Positions 33,046 to 42,059 of a stretch of DNA of 64,000 nt are shown here, piece by piece (the first letter of the stretch is position 1; every line of letters begins with the position of its first letter). The notes beneath the pieces are model-generated. The model did not search any database. It saw nothing but the letters and a program-made list of their open reading frames with translations, and was not told the origin of the DNA. Source of the DNA: Pyxidicoccus trucidator. GTDB taxonomy: Bacteria; Myxococcota; Myxococcia; Myxococcales; Myxococcaceae. The translations under genes were made by a program, and so were the position numbers. Location: contig NZ_JAAIXZ010000018.1 of assembly GCF_010894435.1 (NCBI RefSeq), forward strand, positions 1-64,000, given 5' to 3'.

Positions 33046-35793
33046 TCAGGCCGCGTCGGGCTCGTCCCGGATGAAGGAGAAGCCCTCCGACGCGTCCAGC
33101 CGGTAGCCGGGGTCCTCGAACACCACCCGCGTGCCGGTGCCCTCCAGCAGCTCGCGCAGGTAGCTCACGTGGACGCGCAGCGAGTTGTCGTGCAGGCGTG
33201 GGTCATGGTCCGTGTCCCACATGGCGCGCACGCACTCCTCCTTCGACAGCGTGCGTCCCGGCTGCCGGGCCAGCGCGTACAGCAGCCGACGCGGGAGGGC
33301 CCGCTTCGCCAGGGACACGGTGCGCCCCGCGACACGCAGCTCGTGCTGGCGCGCGTCCACCACCACCGCGTCTGGCGCGCCAGCGGAGGCGTCCAGGCCG
33401 GGCCTCGGGTCCCCTGGCGCCGCCGCCGGGGATGGGGCCAGCGCGCGGGCCAGCTCCGGAATCAGCTCCGGGTCCACCTCGCCCTCCGCGGCTTCGCGCG
33501 CCGCGGCCTCCAGCGCCGCCTGGGCCTCCGCGCCCCGCTCGGCCCGCTGGTGGAGCAGGGCCCGCGACAGGTGGCCCAGCGCGCGCTCCAGCGCGAAGTC
33601 CTCTCCGCGCGCCAGCGGCTCCAGCGAGGCGAGCAGCCCCGTGACTCGCACGCTGTCGCCCTGCGCCGCGGCCTGGAGCGCGGCGAGCGCACGCTGACGT
33701 GCGGCCACTCCCGGGCGCACCTCGCGCGGCTCCACGGTGACGGGCAGCGCCACCTGCCGCTTCACGTCCGAGGCGCGCGCCACCTCCGCCGCGCGGGCCA
33801 GGCCGCTCGCGCCCCGGGCCCGGGCGTCGGACTCCACCACGTCCAGCAGCGCCAGCCCCTCCGCGCGCCGGCCCAGCTCCAGCAGCATGCGTCCGGCGGC
33901 GACGCGGGAGAGGTGACGGATGAAGAGGTAGCCCGCGTGCTCGGCCCGGGCCTCCGTCTCCCGCAGCTCGGCGAGCGCGGCCCGGCGCTCGCCCCGGTCC
34001 GCCCGGCACCACGCGGCGATGCAGTCCAGCTCCAGCGCCAGCCGGGGGGCGCCGAGCTGCCCCAGCCGCTCGCGCGCGTTCGACAGCGCGGTCTCCGCCT
34101 CCGTGAAGCGCCCCAGCCGGCTGAGGATGCCCGCGGACAGGGCCGTCACCATCGGCCCCCGCGAGTCGAGCGGCGTGCCCTCCAGCAGGGACATGCACCG
34201 GGCCAGCGGCTCCGCCAGCTCGCTGTCGCGGCCCTCAATCCAGAGCATCAGCACGCGGGCATACGCGCACCAGCCCAGCACCCGCCGGTCCTCCGACGCG
34301 GCCGCCGCGCCATCCACCATCTCCAGGGACTCGGCCATCCGGTCCTGGAAGAAGCGCAGCGCGGCCCAGGCCAGCAACTGCTGGAGGAAGACCTCCGGCG
34401 CGCGCGGCATGGGCATGGACCCGAGCGTCCGCTCACACGTGTCCAGCTCCAGCGAGAAGAGCGCCACGCGCACCAGCACCGTGCCCACGTCCTCCCGGAG
34501 CGCGTCGTCGCCGCCGGACGGCGCGGTCTCCAGCGAGGCGCGCAGCTCCCGCAGCTCCGTCAGGGCGTGACGCAGGTCGAGCAGGCGCACCAGCGCGCGC
34601 GCACGGGCCAGGCGCACCCCGGGCGGGCGCGGCTCCGCGGGCAGGGAGTCGAGCAAGGAGAGCAGCTCCGCGGCGGCACCGTGCCGCACCAGCGGCTCCG
34701 CCTGCTCGACGATGAAGGCCGCGCGCTCCGCGTCACGGCCGAGCGCCTGGAGGTGGCGGCACATCGCGCGCACGCGCACCACGGTGGGCAGGGGCTCGCG
34801 CGCGAGCAGCGCCAGCAGCGCCTCGTGCGCGGCGCGCACCTCGTCCGGATTGAGCAGCGACGTGAGCGCCTCGCGCACCAGGTCGTGGACGCCGTGCCGG
34901 CCCTGCGCGTCCGTCTCCACCAGCAGCCTCGCCGCCAGCCGCCGCAGCACGTCGCCAGAGCCACTCGCGGTAGCGCCACTCGCGGTAGCGCCACCCGTGG
35001 TAGCGCCACTCGCGGTAGCGCCACCCGTGGGCGAGTCACTCCCAGGTAGCACGCCCTGGAGCGCCCGCGCCGGCAGCGGCAGCTCGCTGAGCGCCAGCAC
35101 CGCCGCCAGCCGTCTCTCATCCCCGGGCAGCGCCGCCAGCGCCGCGCGCACCGGCTCCTCGTCGCCCGCGTCATCGGCATGTGCGCGGCGCAGGAGGAAG
35201 GGCAGTCCCCGGGAGCGGGCCCACGCGGAGTCAAAGCCCTCGCGCGTGCCGTACAGCGAGTCCAGTTGCTCCCACAGGGCGCGGGCGGCGGGCTCCGGCA
35301 GGCCGTCCAGGCGAAGCTCGAAGCGGTCCGGGCTGGTGGTGCGTCGGGGCACCGCCTCGCGAGAGGTGGCCAGCAGCGCCCCCTGCCGCAGGCGCCCGCC
35401 CACCTCCTCCAGCAGCGCGGCGCGCTCCTCGGGCTTCAGTCCATGCAGGTCGTCCAGCACGCACAGCGCGCGGCGTGCCTCCAGTTCGCGCGCCAGGTCC
35501 TCCAGGCGTGACGCATCCGACAGGGCCTGCGCGACGGGGGCTTCGCGCAGCAGGCGGCGCACGTCGTCCACCACCGCGTCCAGCGTGTCACCGGGACGGA
35601 TGCGGCGGTGCACGACGGGGCCCCGGTAGCGCGCGGCCACGGCCGCCGCCAGCGCGGACTTGCCTACACCGGGCAGGCCGTAGACGACGCCCGTCCGGAC
35701 ACGCCGCAGCATGCTGCCCAGGCGCTGCACCTCCTCGGCACGGCCCACGAAGACAGCGGGGGGCCCCAGGCCCTGACGAGACGACGTGTGCAT
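33046..35793 (-). CDS. STAND ATPase with TPR-like repeats and C-terminal OmpR-type DNA-binding domain
   Basis: 915 residues from the ATG at 35793. Walker A is GLPGVGKSA (about residues 39-47), and Walker B is CVLDDLHG. A low-complexity Gly/Ala/Thr/Ser insert (GGATASGATTGG type) sits near residue 265. The middle is helical repeats. At the C-terminus lies an OmpR/PhoB winged helix (RVAGRTVSLAKRALPRRLLYALARQPG, HDNSLRVHVSYLRELLEGTG, PGYRLD). LuxR- and SARP-type STAND regulators have a similar plan but differ in the DNA-binding domain or its position. Likely a ligand-triggered transcription activator. Ends 9 bases from the convergent histidine kinase gene. Confidence 0.8.
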   Translation of the reverse strand: MHTSSRQGLGPPAVFVGRAEEVQRLGSMLRRVRTGVVYGLPGVGKSALAAAVAARYRGPVVHRRIRPGDTLDAVVDDVRRLLREAPVAQALSDASRLEDLARELEARRALCVLDDLHGLKPEERAALLEEVGGRLRQGALLATSREAVPRRTTSPDRFELRLDGLPEPAARALWEQLDSLYGTREGFDSAWARSRGLPFLLRRAHADDAGDEEPVRAALAALPGDERRLAAVLALSELPLPARALQGVLPGSDSPTGGATASGATTGGATASGATASGSGDVLRRLAARLLVETDAQGRHGVHDLVREALTSLLNPDEVRAAHEALLALLAREPLPTVVRVRAMCRHLQALGRDAERAAFIVEQAEPLVRHGAAAELLSLLDSLPAEPRPPGVRLARARALVRLLDLRHALTELRELRASLETAPSGGDDALREDVGTVLVRVALFSLELDTCERTLGSMPMPRAPEVFLQQLLAWAALRFFQDRMAESLEMVDGAAAASEDRRVLGWCAYARVLMLWIEGRDSELAEPLARCMSLLEGTPLDSRGPMVTALSAGILSRLGRFTEAETALSNARERLGQLGAPRLALELDCIAAWCRADRGERRAALAELRETEARAEHAGYLFIRHLSRVAAGRMLLELGRRAEGLALLDVVESDARARGASGLARAAEVARASDVKRQVALPVTVEPREVRPGVAARQRALAALQAAAQGDSVRVTGLLASLEPLARGEDFALERALGHLSRALLHQRAERGAEAQAALEAAAREAAEGEVDPELIPELARALAPSPAAAPGDPRPGLDASAGAPDAVVVDARQHELRVAGRTVSLAKRALPRRLLYALARQPGRTLSKEECVRAMWDTDHDPRLHDNSLRVHVSYLRELLEGTGTRVVFEDPGYRLDASEGFSFIRDEPDAA
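34960..35034 (-). repeat. 15-bp tandem coding repeat (GATAS-type units) in the STAND regulator
   Basis: Five 15-bp units on the plus strand, GCCACTCGCGGTAGC or GCCACCCGTGGTAGC, the last one diverged. They encode a Gly/Ala/Thr/Ser linker between the ATPase and the helical repeats. Near-identical copies suggest recent expansion. Confidence 0.85.
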
Positions 35794-36105
35794 TCCTGGA
35801 CCATTGTAGGGCCGGAACCACCCAGGCCGCGCGGCACCGGCGCGAGGCCCCACGTCAGGCGTGGGTGTCGGCTCCCGTATACATGCGGGGCCGAGCCCCC
35901 GGCTGTACCGCACCGGAGACGGGGTTCGGCAACCGGGTGCGAGGCTCACACACTTCAGTTTCTTACATGCTGACGCCTTTCGAGAATGAATTGGCGCCGG
36001 AAGTGAAACGAGTCGCTGCTGAATCGCGCATCATGTCGCCGTTACCCGAGGCTCGGGGGCACGCTGTCCAGGTCGCCCGCCGCACCCTCAGGTCCTCCGT
36101 CCGGG
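35794..36105. other. 312-bp divergent intergenic region
   Basis: Between the STAND regulator and the small gene at 36106. No gene seen. Around 35950-36000 the sequence becomes A+T-richer (CACACTTCAGTTTCTTACATG and following), the likeliest promoter for the rightward gene. Confidence 0.35.
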
Positions 36106-36483
36106 GTGCTCAAGATGTGGATCGAGACCATCATCATGCCGCGCGAGGAGTCCGAGCCCTATGTGCCCGCGCAGCAGAGAGACCGACGGAACGTCCTCAA
36201 GGCCGCGGCCAACGAGGGACGGGCACTCCGTGACGCCGTGCTGGATTACCTGAGCACGCACCAGCTCTCCGACGCAGTGAAGTGGATGAGCGAGCCGGGC
36301 TTCCTTCCCATCATCACCATCCACTGCACGGACTTCGCGCTGGCGAAGCTACGCGACGCCGCCGAGTTCGTGGTGGGCTGTGCCGCCCCCGTCGAGGCCT
36401 ACCCGGCCCTGGCCCAGCCAGGTCCCCACGTGGCGCCCGAGGCGCTGCTGCCCGCCGTCTCCATGTACGAGAGCCGGCTCTGA
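36106..36483 (+). CDS. Small hypothetical protein
   Basis: At most 125 residues; the start may be the ATG at 36106, 36115 or 36136. Soluble, mixed alpha/beta, with QQRDRRNVLKAAANEGRALRDAVLDYLSTH and LPIITIHCTDFALAKLRDAAEFV. No signal or known motif. Codon use in the second half is typical of real genes here. No family recognised. Confidence 0.5.
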   Translation: MLKMWIETIIMPREESEPYVPAQQRDRRNVLKAAANEGRALRDAVLDYLSTHQLSDAVKWMSEPGFLPIITIHCTDFALAKLRDAAEFVVGCAAPVEAYPALAQPGPHVAPEALLPAVSMYESRL

Positions 36484-36501
36484 CCCGCTGACCGCTCGAA
36501 G

Positions 36502-36987
36502 CTACCCGCGCCCGGGTTCCACCATCGTCGTGGGCTCGTGCAGGACGGGGAAGTTGACCGAGTTCGCGATGAAGCACTTCGCATGCGCCTCGTGGTGGAG
36601 CGCCTGCGCCTTCTCCCGGTCCGAGCCGGCGGTGATGGTGACTCGGGGCCGCAGCACCACTCGAGTGAAGCGGCCGCCGCCATCCGCGCTCTCGGACATG
36701 AGGCCCTCGGCCGCGTCCACGTAGTCCGTCACCACCACGCCCGCGGTGGCGCACAGGTTCAGGTACCAGAGCTTGTGACACGCGGCCAGCGAGGCCACGA
36801 GCAGCTCCTCGGGGTTCCACCGCTTCGGGTCTCCGCGGAAGGCCGGGTCCGACGAGCCCGGAATCACGGGCTTGCCCTCCACGCTCAGCTCATGCGCGCG
36901 CTCGTAGCCACGGTAGCTCGTGGTCCCCGCGCCCGTGTTGCCAGTCCACTTCAACGCCACCGCGTAGCGATGCTCCTGTCCCGACAT
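36502..36987 (-). CDS. OsmC-family peroxidase-like protein
   Basis: 161 residues from the ATG at 36987 (GGGAGGCGTC before it). OsmC fold with the two redox cysteines in LLVASLAACHKLWYLNLC and HAKCFIANS, and the usual PELLV/WNPEELLV lead-in to the active-site helix. Family members reduce organic hydroperoxides with thiols. The length and the SRGYERAHEL-type N-terminus fit the short OsmC subgroup. Probably in one unit with the DUF1206 gene lying upstream on the same strand (53 bases apart). Confidence 0.87.
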   Translation of the reverse strand: MSGQEHRYAVALKWTGNTGAGTTSYRGYERAHELSVEGKPVIPGSSDPAFRGDPKRWNPEELLVASLAACHKLWYLNLCATAGVVVTDYVDAAEGLMSESADGGGRFTRVVLRPRVTITAGSDREKAQALHHEAHAKCFIANSVNFPVLHEPTTMVEPGRG

Positions 36988-37040
36988 GACGCCTCCCTGG
37001 AGGTCCAGCGCGGGTTGGATACCGCGTCGCGGGCCGCGCG

Positions 37041-37892
37041 TCACGGCGTTGCGATGCGGCGGTAGCGCGCCTCCAGGAGCTGGTAGACGGCGTACGCCAC
37101 CAGCCCCAGCGCCACCAGCCCCAGCAGCCACGGGCCGAACGGCTGCGACGCCAGTGTCTCCAGCGCCTCGCCGAGGCCACCCGCCTCGCCCGGGTCCGCC
37201 TGCACGGCGGCCTGGAGGAAGAAGGTGCCCACCAGCAGGAACACCACCGAGCGGGCCAGTGCGCCGGCCTTGCTGATGCGCTCCACCCAGGTGCGCTGGC
37301 GCGCGGCCAGGCCCGTCAGGCTCAGCTTCTCCAGCATCTTCCCCGTCGTCGCCTGCTTGAACTGGTGCACGGCGAAGCCAATCACCGCCACGCCCACCAG
37401 GGCCACCAACACCTGGCCGAAGGGCCGCGACAGCAGCTCCGCCGTCAGGCTCTTCGTGCCGTCGCCTCCACCGCCGCCACGCCCGCGCAGCAGGTTGAAG
37501 GCGAACAGCGCGAGGCCGGCGTGAATCACTCCGCTGATGCCGAGCACGACGCGCGTCACCACGCCCTTGCCGGAGCGGCCCTTGCCCTCCACGTCCATCA
37601 CCGCCTGCACGAAGCGCCAGACAGCGAAGGCCAGCAGGCCCACGCCCAGCACCACCAGCAGCACCGAGCCGAAGGGCTGGCGCGCCACTTCCTCCACCGC
37701 GCCGTGCGTGTCCGTGGCGCGGCCTCCCTCGCCCGCCGCGAGCATCAGGGCCAGCACTCCAATCACCGCGTAGACGACCGCGCGGGACGCGTAGCCCACC
37801 CGGGCCGCCAGCTCCACACCGCTCCTGCCTGCCTGCCGTCCCGCGTGCGTCATGCGTTGCAGGTCGGGCCCGCGCAGTGTTCCCGTCGCCAT
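37041..37892 (-). CDS. DUF1206 membrane protein
   Basis: 283 residues from the ATG at 37892, which has AAAGGA 8 bases before it; another ATG 9 bases upstream is too close to that site. Three repeats of about 70-90 residues, each with two membrane helices and a shared motif: QPFGSVLLVVLGVGLLAFAVWRFVQA, RPFGQVLVALVGVAVIGFAVHQFKQA and QPFGPWLLGLVALGLVAYAVYQLLEA. Six transmembrane segments in all, the DUF1206 architecture. Function of the family is unknown. Confidence 0.85.
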   Translation of the reverse strand: MATGTLRGPDLQRMTHAGRQAGRSGVELAARVGYASRAVVYAVIGVLALMLAAGEGGRATDTHGAVEEVARQPFGSVLLVVLGVGLLAFAVWRFVQAVMDVEGKGRSGKGVVTRVVLGISGVIHAGLALFAFNLLRGRGGGGGDGTKSLTAELLSRPFGQVLVALVGVAVIGFAVHQFKQATTGKMLEKLSLTGLAARQRTWVERISKAGALARSVVFLLVGTFFLQAAVQADPGEAGGLGEALETLASQPFGPWLLGLVALGLVAYAVYQLLEARYRRIATP

Positions 37893-38176
37893 GTCCCCCA
37901 TCCTTTCGTGCCCCCTCCAGGCGGCCTCGGGGACGATGCGCATGAGCAGACGTTCGCCCAACGAGCGCCCGGCTGGCAGCCTGCTCCAGGGGCGCGAGGC
38001 CGCGGTGCGCTCCAGCCTGGAGCCACACCGTCGGGTGACGGAGTTGGTCGGTAGCACTTCTCCCTACCCATGAGGCCGGAGGGCCGCTCCATGCCCGCAT
38101 ATAATGATGCGGGCTCGGGGTGGGTTGGCGTCCCCACGCTCCACCGGGCATGCTCGCGGCGGACTCCGCCCAACGC

Positions 38177-41071
38177 ATGAACCTCCTGCCCTTCGCTGGC
38201 GTCCGCCGGCCCCCCGTCCCGCTCCCTGGCACCCACCGCGTCGCGGCTCCGGCTCCCAGCCGGAAGCCCTGGCGCCGCGCCCTGCCCTGGCTTGCCGCCG
38301 TCTTCCTCGTCGCCTGCAAGGGCTCCGCGCCCGCGCCAGCCGCCTCGGCTCCGGCTCCCGAGACGAAGCCCGCCGCGCCCGTGGCCGCTCCCGCGCTCCA
38401 GGCGCCGGACGCGGGCCCCACCGCCGTCACGCCCGTGAAGGACGACACGGCCGCGCGCGAGGAGCTGGCCGGCATCCTCACCCGCTACCGGCAGAACATC
38501 GTCCTCGCCGCGGACGAGGACACGCTGGACGAGGACACCCGCGAGCGCGCGTCCGTCATCGGCCGCATGCTCTTCGACGAGAACCGGCACGCGCTGGAGG
38601 CCCTCGGCGAGCGGCTCGGCGGCGCGCTGACGTCCGGCGCCGAGCCTGGCCCCGTCACCGCGTTCCTGGACTGGCTGGAGAAGGACGCCGAGCTGCACGA
38701 CGCCGACAAGCTCGCCTTCAAGGACACGCTGGCGGACCTGCACGACGCGCTCACCGCCCTGTCCCCCGCGCCCGCGTGGAAGGCGCCGCTGCTCGCCCGC
38801 CTCGAGGACGACCAGCGCGCGCTCCAGACCATCCGGTCGCTCTACGAGAAGGAGATGCAGGCCGTCTTCGGCCGCTTCGACACCCGGGGCATGACGATGC
38901 GCCGCGAGGCCTGGGAGGCGTACCTCGCCTTCCTCAAGGGCCGCTTCACGCGCGAGTCCATCCTCCAGTCCTTCGAGGAGACGCTGGGCTCGCTGGGCGG
39001 GGGCATGCGCGGCAAGGGCCCGCGCAAGGAGGACCCGAACATCATCACCGGCAACACGCTGCCGCCGAAGACGCTGGTCCTCACCTTCGACGACGGCCCG
39101 CACCCGAAGCACACCGCCTCCATCCTCGCCACGCTGGAGAAGTTCGGCGTGAAGTCCATCTTCTTCGAGGTGGGGCAGAACGTCGCCGTGCGCACGAAGA
39201 ACGCGGGCGACGCGGGCACGCTCACCCGCACGGAGGCGTCCGCGTACTCGGAGCGCATCCTCCAGGCGGGGCACATGCTCGCCAACCACTCGCTGACGCA
39301 TGCCTTCCTGCCCAAGCTCAGCGACGAGCGGCTCACCCGGGAAATCGACGAGTCGAAGCGCATCATCGAGGAGGTGACGAACAGCCAGATTGCCCTCTTC
39401 CGCCCGCCCTACGGCGCGCGCAACGAGAAGGTGCACGCGGCGCTCGCGGCCCGGAAGCTCAAGGCGTACCTGTGGAACGTGGACTCGCTCGACTGGAGCG
39501 ACCCCATCCCCACCTCCATCGCCAACCGCGTGGTGCAGCAGGTGGAGGCCAACGGGCGCGGCGTCATCCTCCTCCACGACGTGCACAGCCAGACGGCGGA
39601 GGCGCTCCCGCTCATCCTGGAGACGCTCCAGGCCCGGGGCTACCGCTTCGCCCTCTGGGACGGCACCACGGTGGTCGGCGATGCGGCGGACGGCGGCACG
39701 CCCCCCGCGCCCACCCCCACGCCCGGCGACCTCTACCGCGAGAGCTGGGCGGTGGTCATCGGCATCAACGCGTACCAGAAGTGGCCGAAGCTCTCCTACG
39801 CGGTGAACGACGCGGAGGGCGTGCGGGACTTGCTGGTGCGCAAGTACCGCTTCAAGCCGGAGAACGTCACCGTGCTGCTGGACGCGCAGGCCACGCGCGA
39901 GCGCATCCTCTCCGTGCTGGGGGACGCGCTGGCGGACCCGGCGAAGGTGCAGCGCGAGGACCGCGTCTTCGTCTTCTTCGCGGGCCACGGCATCACCCGC
40001 CGCCTGCCCAACGGGAAGAGCCTCGGCTACATCGTCCCGGTGGACGCGGACACGTCCAACTACCAGAGCACGGCCATCTCGATGACCAACTTCCAGGACA
40101 TCAGCGAGGCCATGCCCGCCAAGCACGCCTTCTTCGTCATGGACGCCTGCTACAGCGGGCTGGCGCTGACGCGCGGCGGGGCACCGGCGGGCGCGGACGT
40201 GCGCAAGTACCTCCAGGAGGTGACGCGCCGGAGCGTGCGCCAGGTCCTCACCGCGGGCGGCGCCGACGAGCAGGTGGCGGACCAGGGCCCCAACGGCCAC
40301 TCCATCTTCACCTGGACGCTGCTGCAGGGAATGGAGGGACAGGCGGACCTCAACGCCGACGGCTACGTCACCGCGTCCGAGTTGGCTGCCTACGTGGGCC
40401 CCACCGTGTCCTCACTGTCGCGGCAGACGCCCGCCTTCGGCAGCATGCCCGGCAGCGAGGGCGGCGAGTTCGTCTTCGAGCTGTCCCGCGAGGGCGAGTT
40501 CCTCAGCGAGAGCTCCGAGCAGCTCGACACCGAGGCCATCACCCTCAACGCCGAGCTGGAGCGCGTGCGCTCCGAAATCGCCGCGAAGACGGCGCGCAAC
40601 GAGGCCCTGGCGCGCGAGCTGGCGGAGGCGAAGAGCCAGCTGTCCCGCCTGCAGGACGCCGGCACCACGAGCGCCGTGGCGACCACGCCGGTGCCGCCCG
40701 CCACGCCCGCGGAGGAGGCCCGCCGCCGCAGCGACCGGGGCATGACGCTCTACCGCGAGAAGCGCTACGACGAGGCCCTGGCCGAGTTCCAGGCCGCCGC
40801 GCGCCTGGACCCGACGGATGCGCAGGCCACCAACAACGTGGGCTTCGTCCACTTCCGCCGCGGCGAGTATGCCGAGGCGGTGAAGTGGCTGGAGAAGACG
40901 CTCGTGCTGGACCCGCAGCGCGCCGTGGCCTTCCTCAACCTGGGGGACGCGTACGACAAGCTGGGCAAGGGCGCGGACGCGGCGAAGGCCTACGGGCGCT
41001 ACCTGGCGTTGCTGCCGGACGGCCCCGCCGCCGTCACCGTGAAGGAGAAGCTGGTGCGACTGGGCCGCTGA
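38177..41071 (+). CDS. Lipoprotein fusing NodB polysaccharide deacetylase, caspase-like protease, coiled coil and TPRs
   Basis: About 964 residues (starts at 38120, 38150 or 38177 possible; none has a good ribosome site). Signal with lipobox FLVACKGS (Cys47). A helical region runs to about residue 290. The NodB deacetylase follows with all five motifs: TFDDGP (about 303), HSLTH, RPPYGARN, the DSLDW region and LLHDVH. From about 521 there is a caspase (C14) p20-like domain: WAVVIGINAYQKWPKLSYAVNDAEGV, catalytic His604 in FAGHG and Cys658 in MDACYSG. After that come EF-hand-like DLNADGYVTASELAAYV, a coiled coil (about 790-835) and TPRs to the end. Each domain has its active-site residues. The protein faces the periplasm or surface; the combination is new to me. 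Confidence 0.85.
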   Translation: MNLLPFAGVRRPPVPLPGTHRVAAPAPSRKPWRRALPWLAAVFLVACKGSAPAPAASAPAPETKPAAPVAAPALQAPDAGPTAVTPVKDDTAAREELAGILTRYRQNIVLAADEDTLDEDTRERASVIGRMLFDENRHALEALGERLGGALTSGAEPGPVTAFLDWLEKDAELHDADKLAFKDTLADLHDALTALSPAPAWKAPLLARLEDDQRALQTIRSLYEKEMQAVFGRFDTRGMTMRREAWEAYLAFLKGRFTRESILQSFEETLGSLGGGMRGKGPRKEDPNIITGNTLPPKTLVLTFDDGPHPKHTASILATLEKFGVKSIFFEVGQNVAVRTKNAGDAGTLTRTEASAYSERILQAGHMLANHSLTHAFLPKLSDERLTREIDESKRIIEEVTNSQIALFRPPYGARNEKVHAALAARKLKAYLWNVDSLDWSDPIPTSIANRVVQQVEANGRGVILLHDVHSQTAEALPLILETLQARGYRFALWDGTTVVGDAADGGTPPAPTPTPGDLYRESWAVVIGINAYQKWPKLSYAVNDAEGVRDLLVRKYRFKPENVTVLLDAQATRERILSVLGDALADPAKVQREDRVFVFFAGHGITRRLPNGKSLGYIVPVDADTSNYQSTAISMTNFQDISEAMPAKHAFFVMDACYSGLALTRGGAPAGADVRKYLQEVTRRSVRQVLTAGGADEQVADQGPNGHSIFTWTLLQGMEGQADLNADGYVTASELAAYVGPTVSSLSRQTPAFGSMPGSEGGEFVFELSREGEFLSESSEQLDTEAITLNAELERVRSEIAAKTARNEALARELAEAKSQLSRLQDAGTTSAVATTPVPPATPAEEARRRSDRGMTLYREKRYDEALAEFQAAARLDPTDAQATNNVGFVHFRRGEYAEAVKWLEKTLVLDPQRAVAFLNLGDAYDKLGKGADAAKAYGRYLALLPDGPAAVTVKEKLVRLGR

Positions 41072-41083
41072 CAGCGGCCCGCT

Positions 41084-41905
41084 TCAGCCGAAGCGCTCGC
41101 GGAAGGCACGCAGGTTGGGTCCATCTCCCCCGCGCTCCCACACCGCGAACACCACCCGCTCGAACACGCCGGGGAACGCGTCCAGGGCCTGGGCAAAGGC
41201 CTCCGCCGCGTCGTGCGGGTCGTTCCGGAAGGCGCCGCAGCCCCACGCGCCCAGCACCAGCGTGCGGTGGCCCTCGTGCGCCGCCACCTGGAGCACCTTG
41301 AGCGCCCGCGCCTGGAGCACCCCGGGGACCTGGGGGAGCAGGTGCGGAGCGTTCTTCGCGGCCGCTCCGGCATTGGGCGCGGGCGCGGTGATGACGGACA
41401 CGGAGAAGGGCTGCTCCAGGAGCGTGAGCCCCTCGTCCCGGAAGAAGGGCACCTCGGGTGAGTAGATGAGGTGGTCCGTGTACAGCGGCGAGTGCTGCGC
41501 GCGATTGGCGTCGTAGTACTCGCGCTGAGTGAGGAGGCACGCGTACAGCGCCGAGCAGCGCGCCAGGTCCTCCTCCTGGGCCTTCGCCCCGCCCAGGAAG
41601 CCGCCGCCCGGGTTCTTCGCCGAGGCGAAGTTGAGCGCGACGGCGTCCGTCACGCCCTCCTTCTCCACCAACCGGCGCGACGCGGCGCCCGTCTTCTCCG
41701 ACGTCACCTCGATGCGGGGCGGGCCCTGGCCCACGAGGCGCTCGGGCTGTGGCAGCCGCTTGAAGTCACCCGGCCGGTAGAGCGCCGTGCCCTGCATGGC
41801 GTGCTCCACCGCGTCCCGGAACGAGACGGGCCGCCCGGACGGCGCCACGTACTCCCCCCGGTGCGTGATTCCCACCGTCTCCTCTGCGAGTCCCTTCAGC
41901 GACAT
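41084..41905 (-). CDS. TIGR02452-type poly(ADP-ribose) glycohydrolase
   Basis: 273 residues from the ATG at 41905, with GGGAGCAGGCC just before. The PARG signature is NPGGGFLGGAKAQEEDLARCSALY (GGG and the QEE pair, near residues 120-135 of the protein), with the macrodomain end LGAWGCGAFRNDP and the DAFPGVFERVVFAV strand. Bacterial enzymes of this family remove ADP-ribose polymers or monomers from proteins. Convergent with the deacetylase-caspase fusion, 12 bases apart. Confidence 0.87.
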   Translation of the reverse strand: MSLKGLAEETVGITHRGEYVAPSGRPVSFRDAVEHAMQGTALYRPGDFKRLPQPERLVGQGPPRIEVTSEKTGAASRRLVEKEGVTDAVALNFASAKNPGGGFLGGAKAQEEDLARCSALYACLLTQREYYDANRAQHSPLYTDHLIYSPEVPFFRDEGLTLLEQPFSVSVITAPAPNAGAAAKNAPHLLPQVPGVLQARALKVLQVAAHEGHRTLVLGAWGCGAFRNDPHDAAEAFAQALDAFPGVFERVVFAVWERGGDGPNLRAFRERFG

Positions 41906-41996
41906 GGCCTGCTCCCGGCTGACAGCCACCTCACGGGCTCGGCCCGAAAGGCATGGTGTCCAATGCACACGAAGATTGACCCGGGAGCCTGACAAG

Positions 41997-42036
41997 CCCG
42001 GGGCGCGAGGGGGACCTGCCCCACTCGCGCCCCGGG
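41997..42036 (-). terminator. Strong hairpin after the Asp-rich lipoprotein gene
   Basis: CCCGGGGCGCGAG (41997-42009) and CTCGCGCCCCGGG (42024-42036) form a perfect 13-bp stem with a 14-base loop, 23 bases past the end of the leftward gene at 42060. Confidence 0.7.
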
Positions 42037-42059
42037 AGTGACGACGGTGCGACTAGCGA

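Noticed and set aside
27298-35034. CRISPR-like short repeats
   Set aside because: The 15-bp arrays at 27298, 29480 and 34960 are contiguous in-frame coding repeats without spacers, so they are protein repeats.
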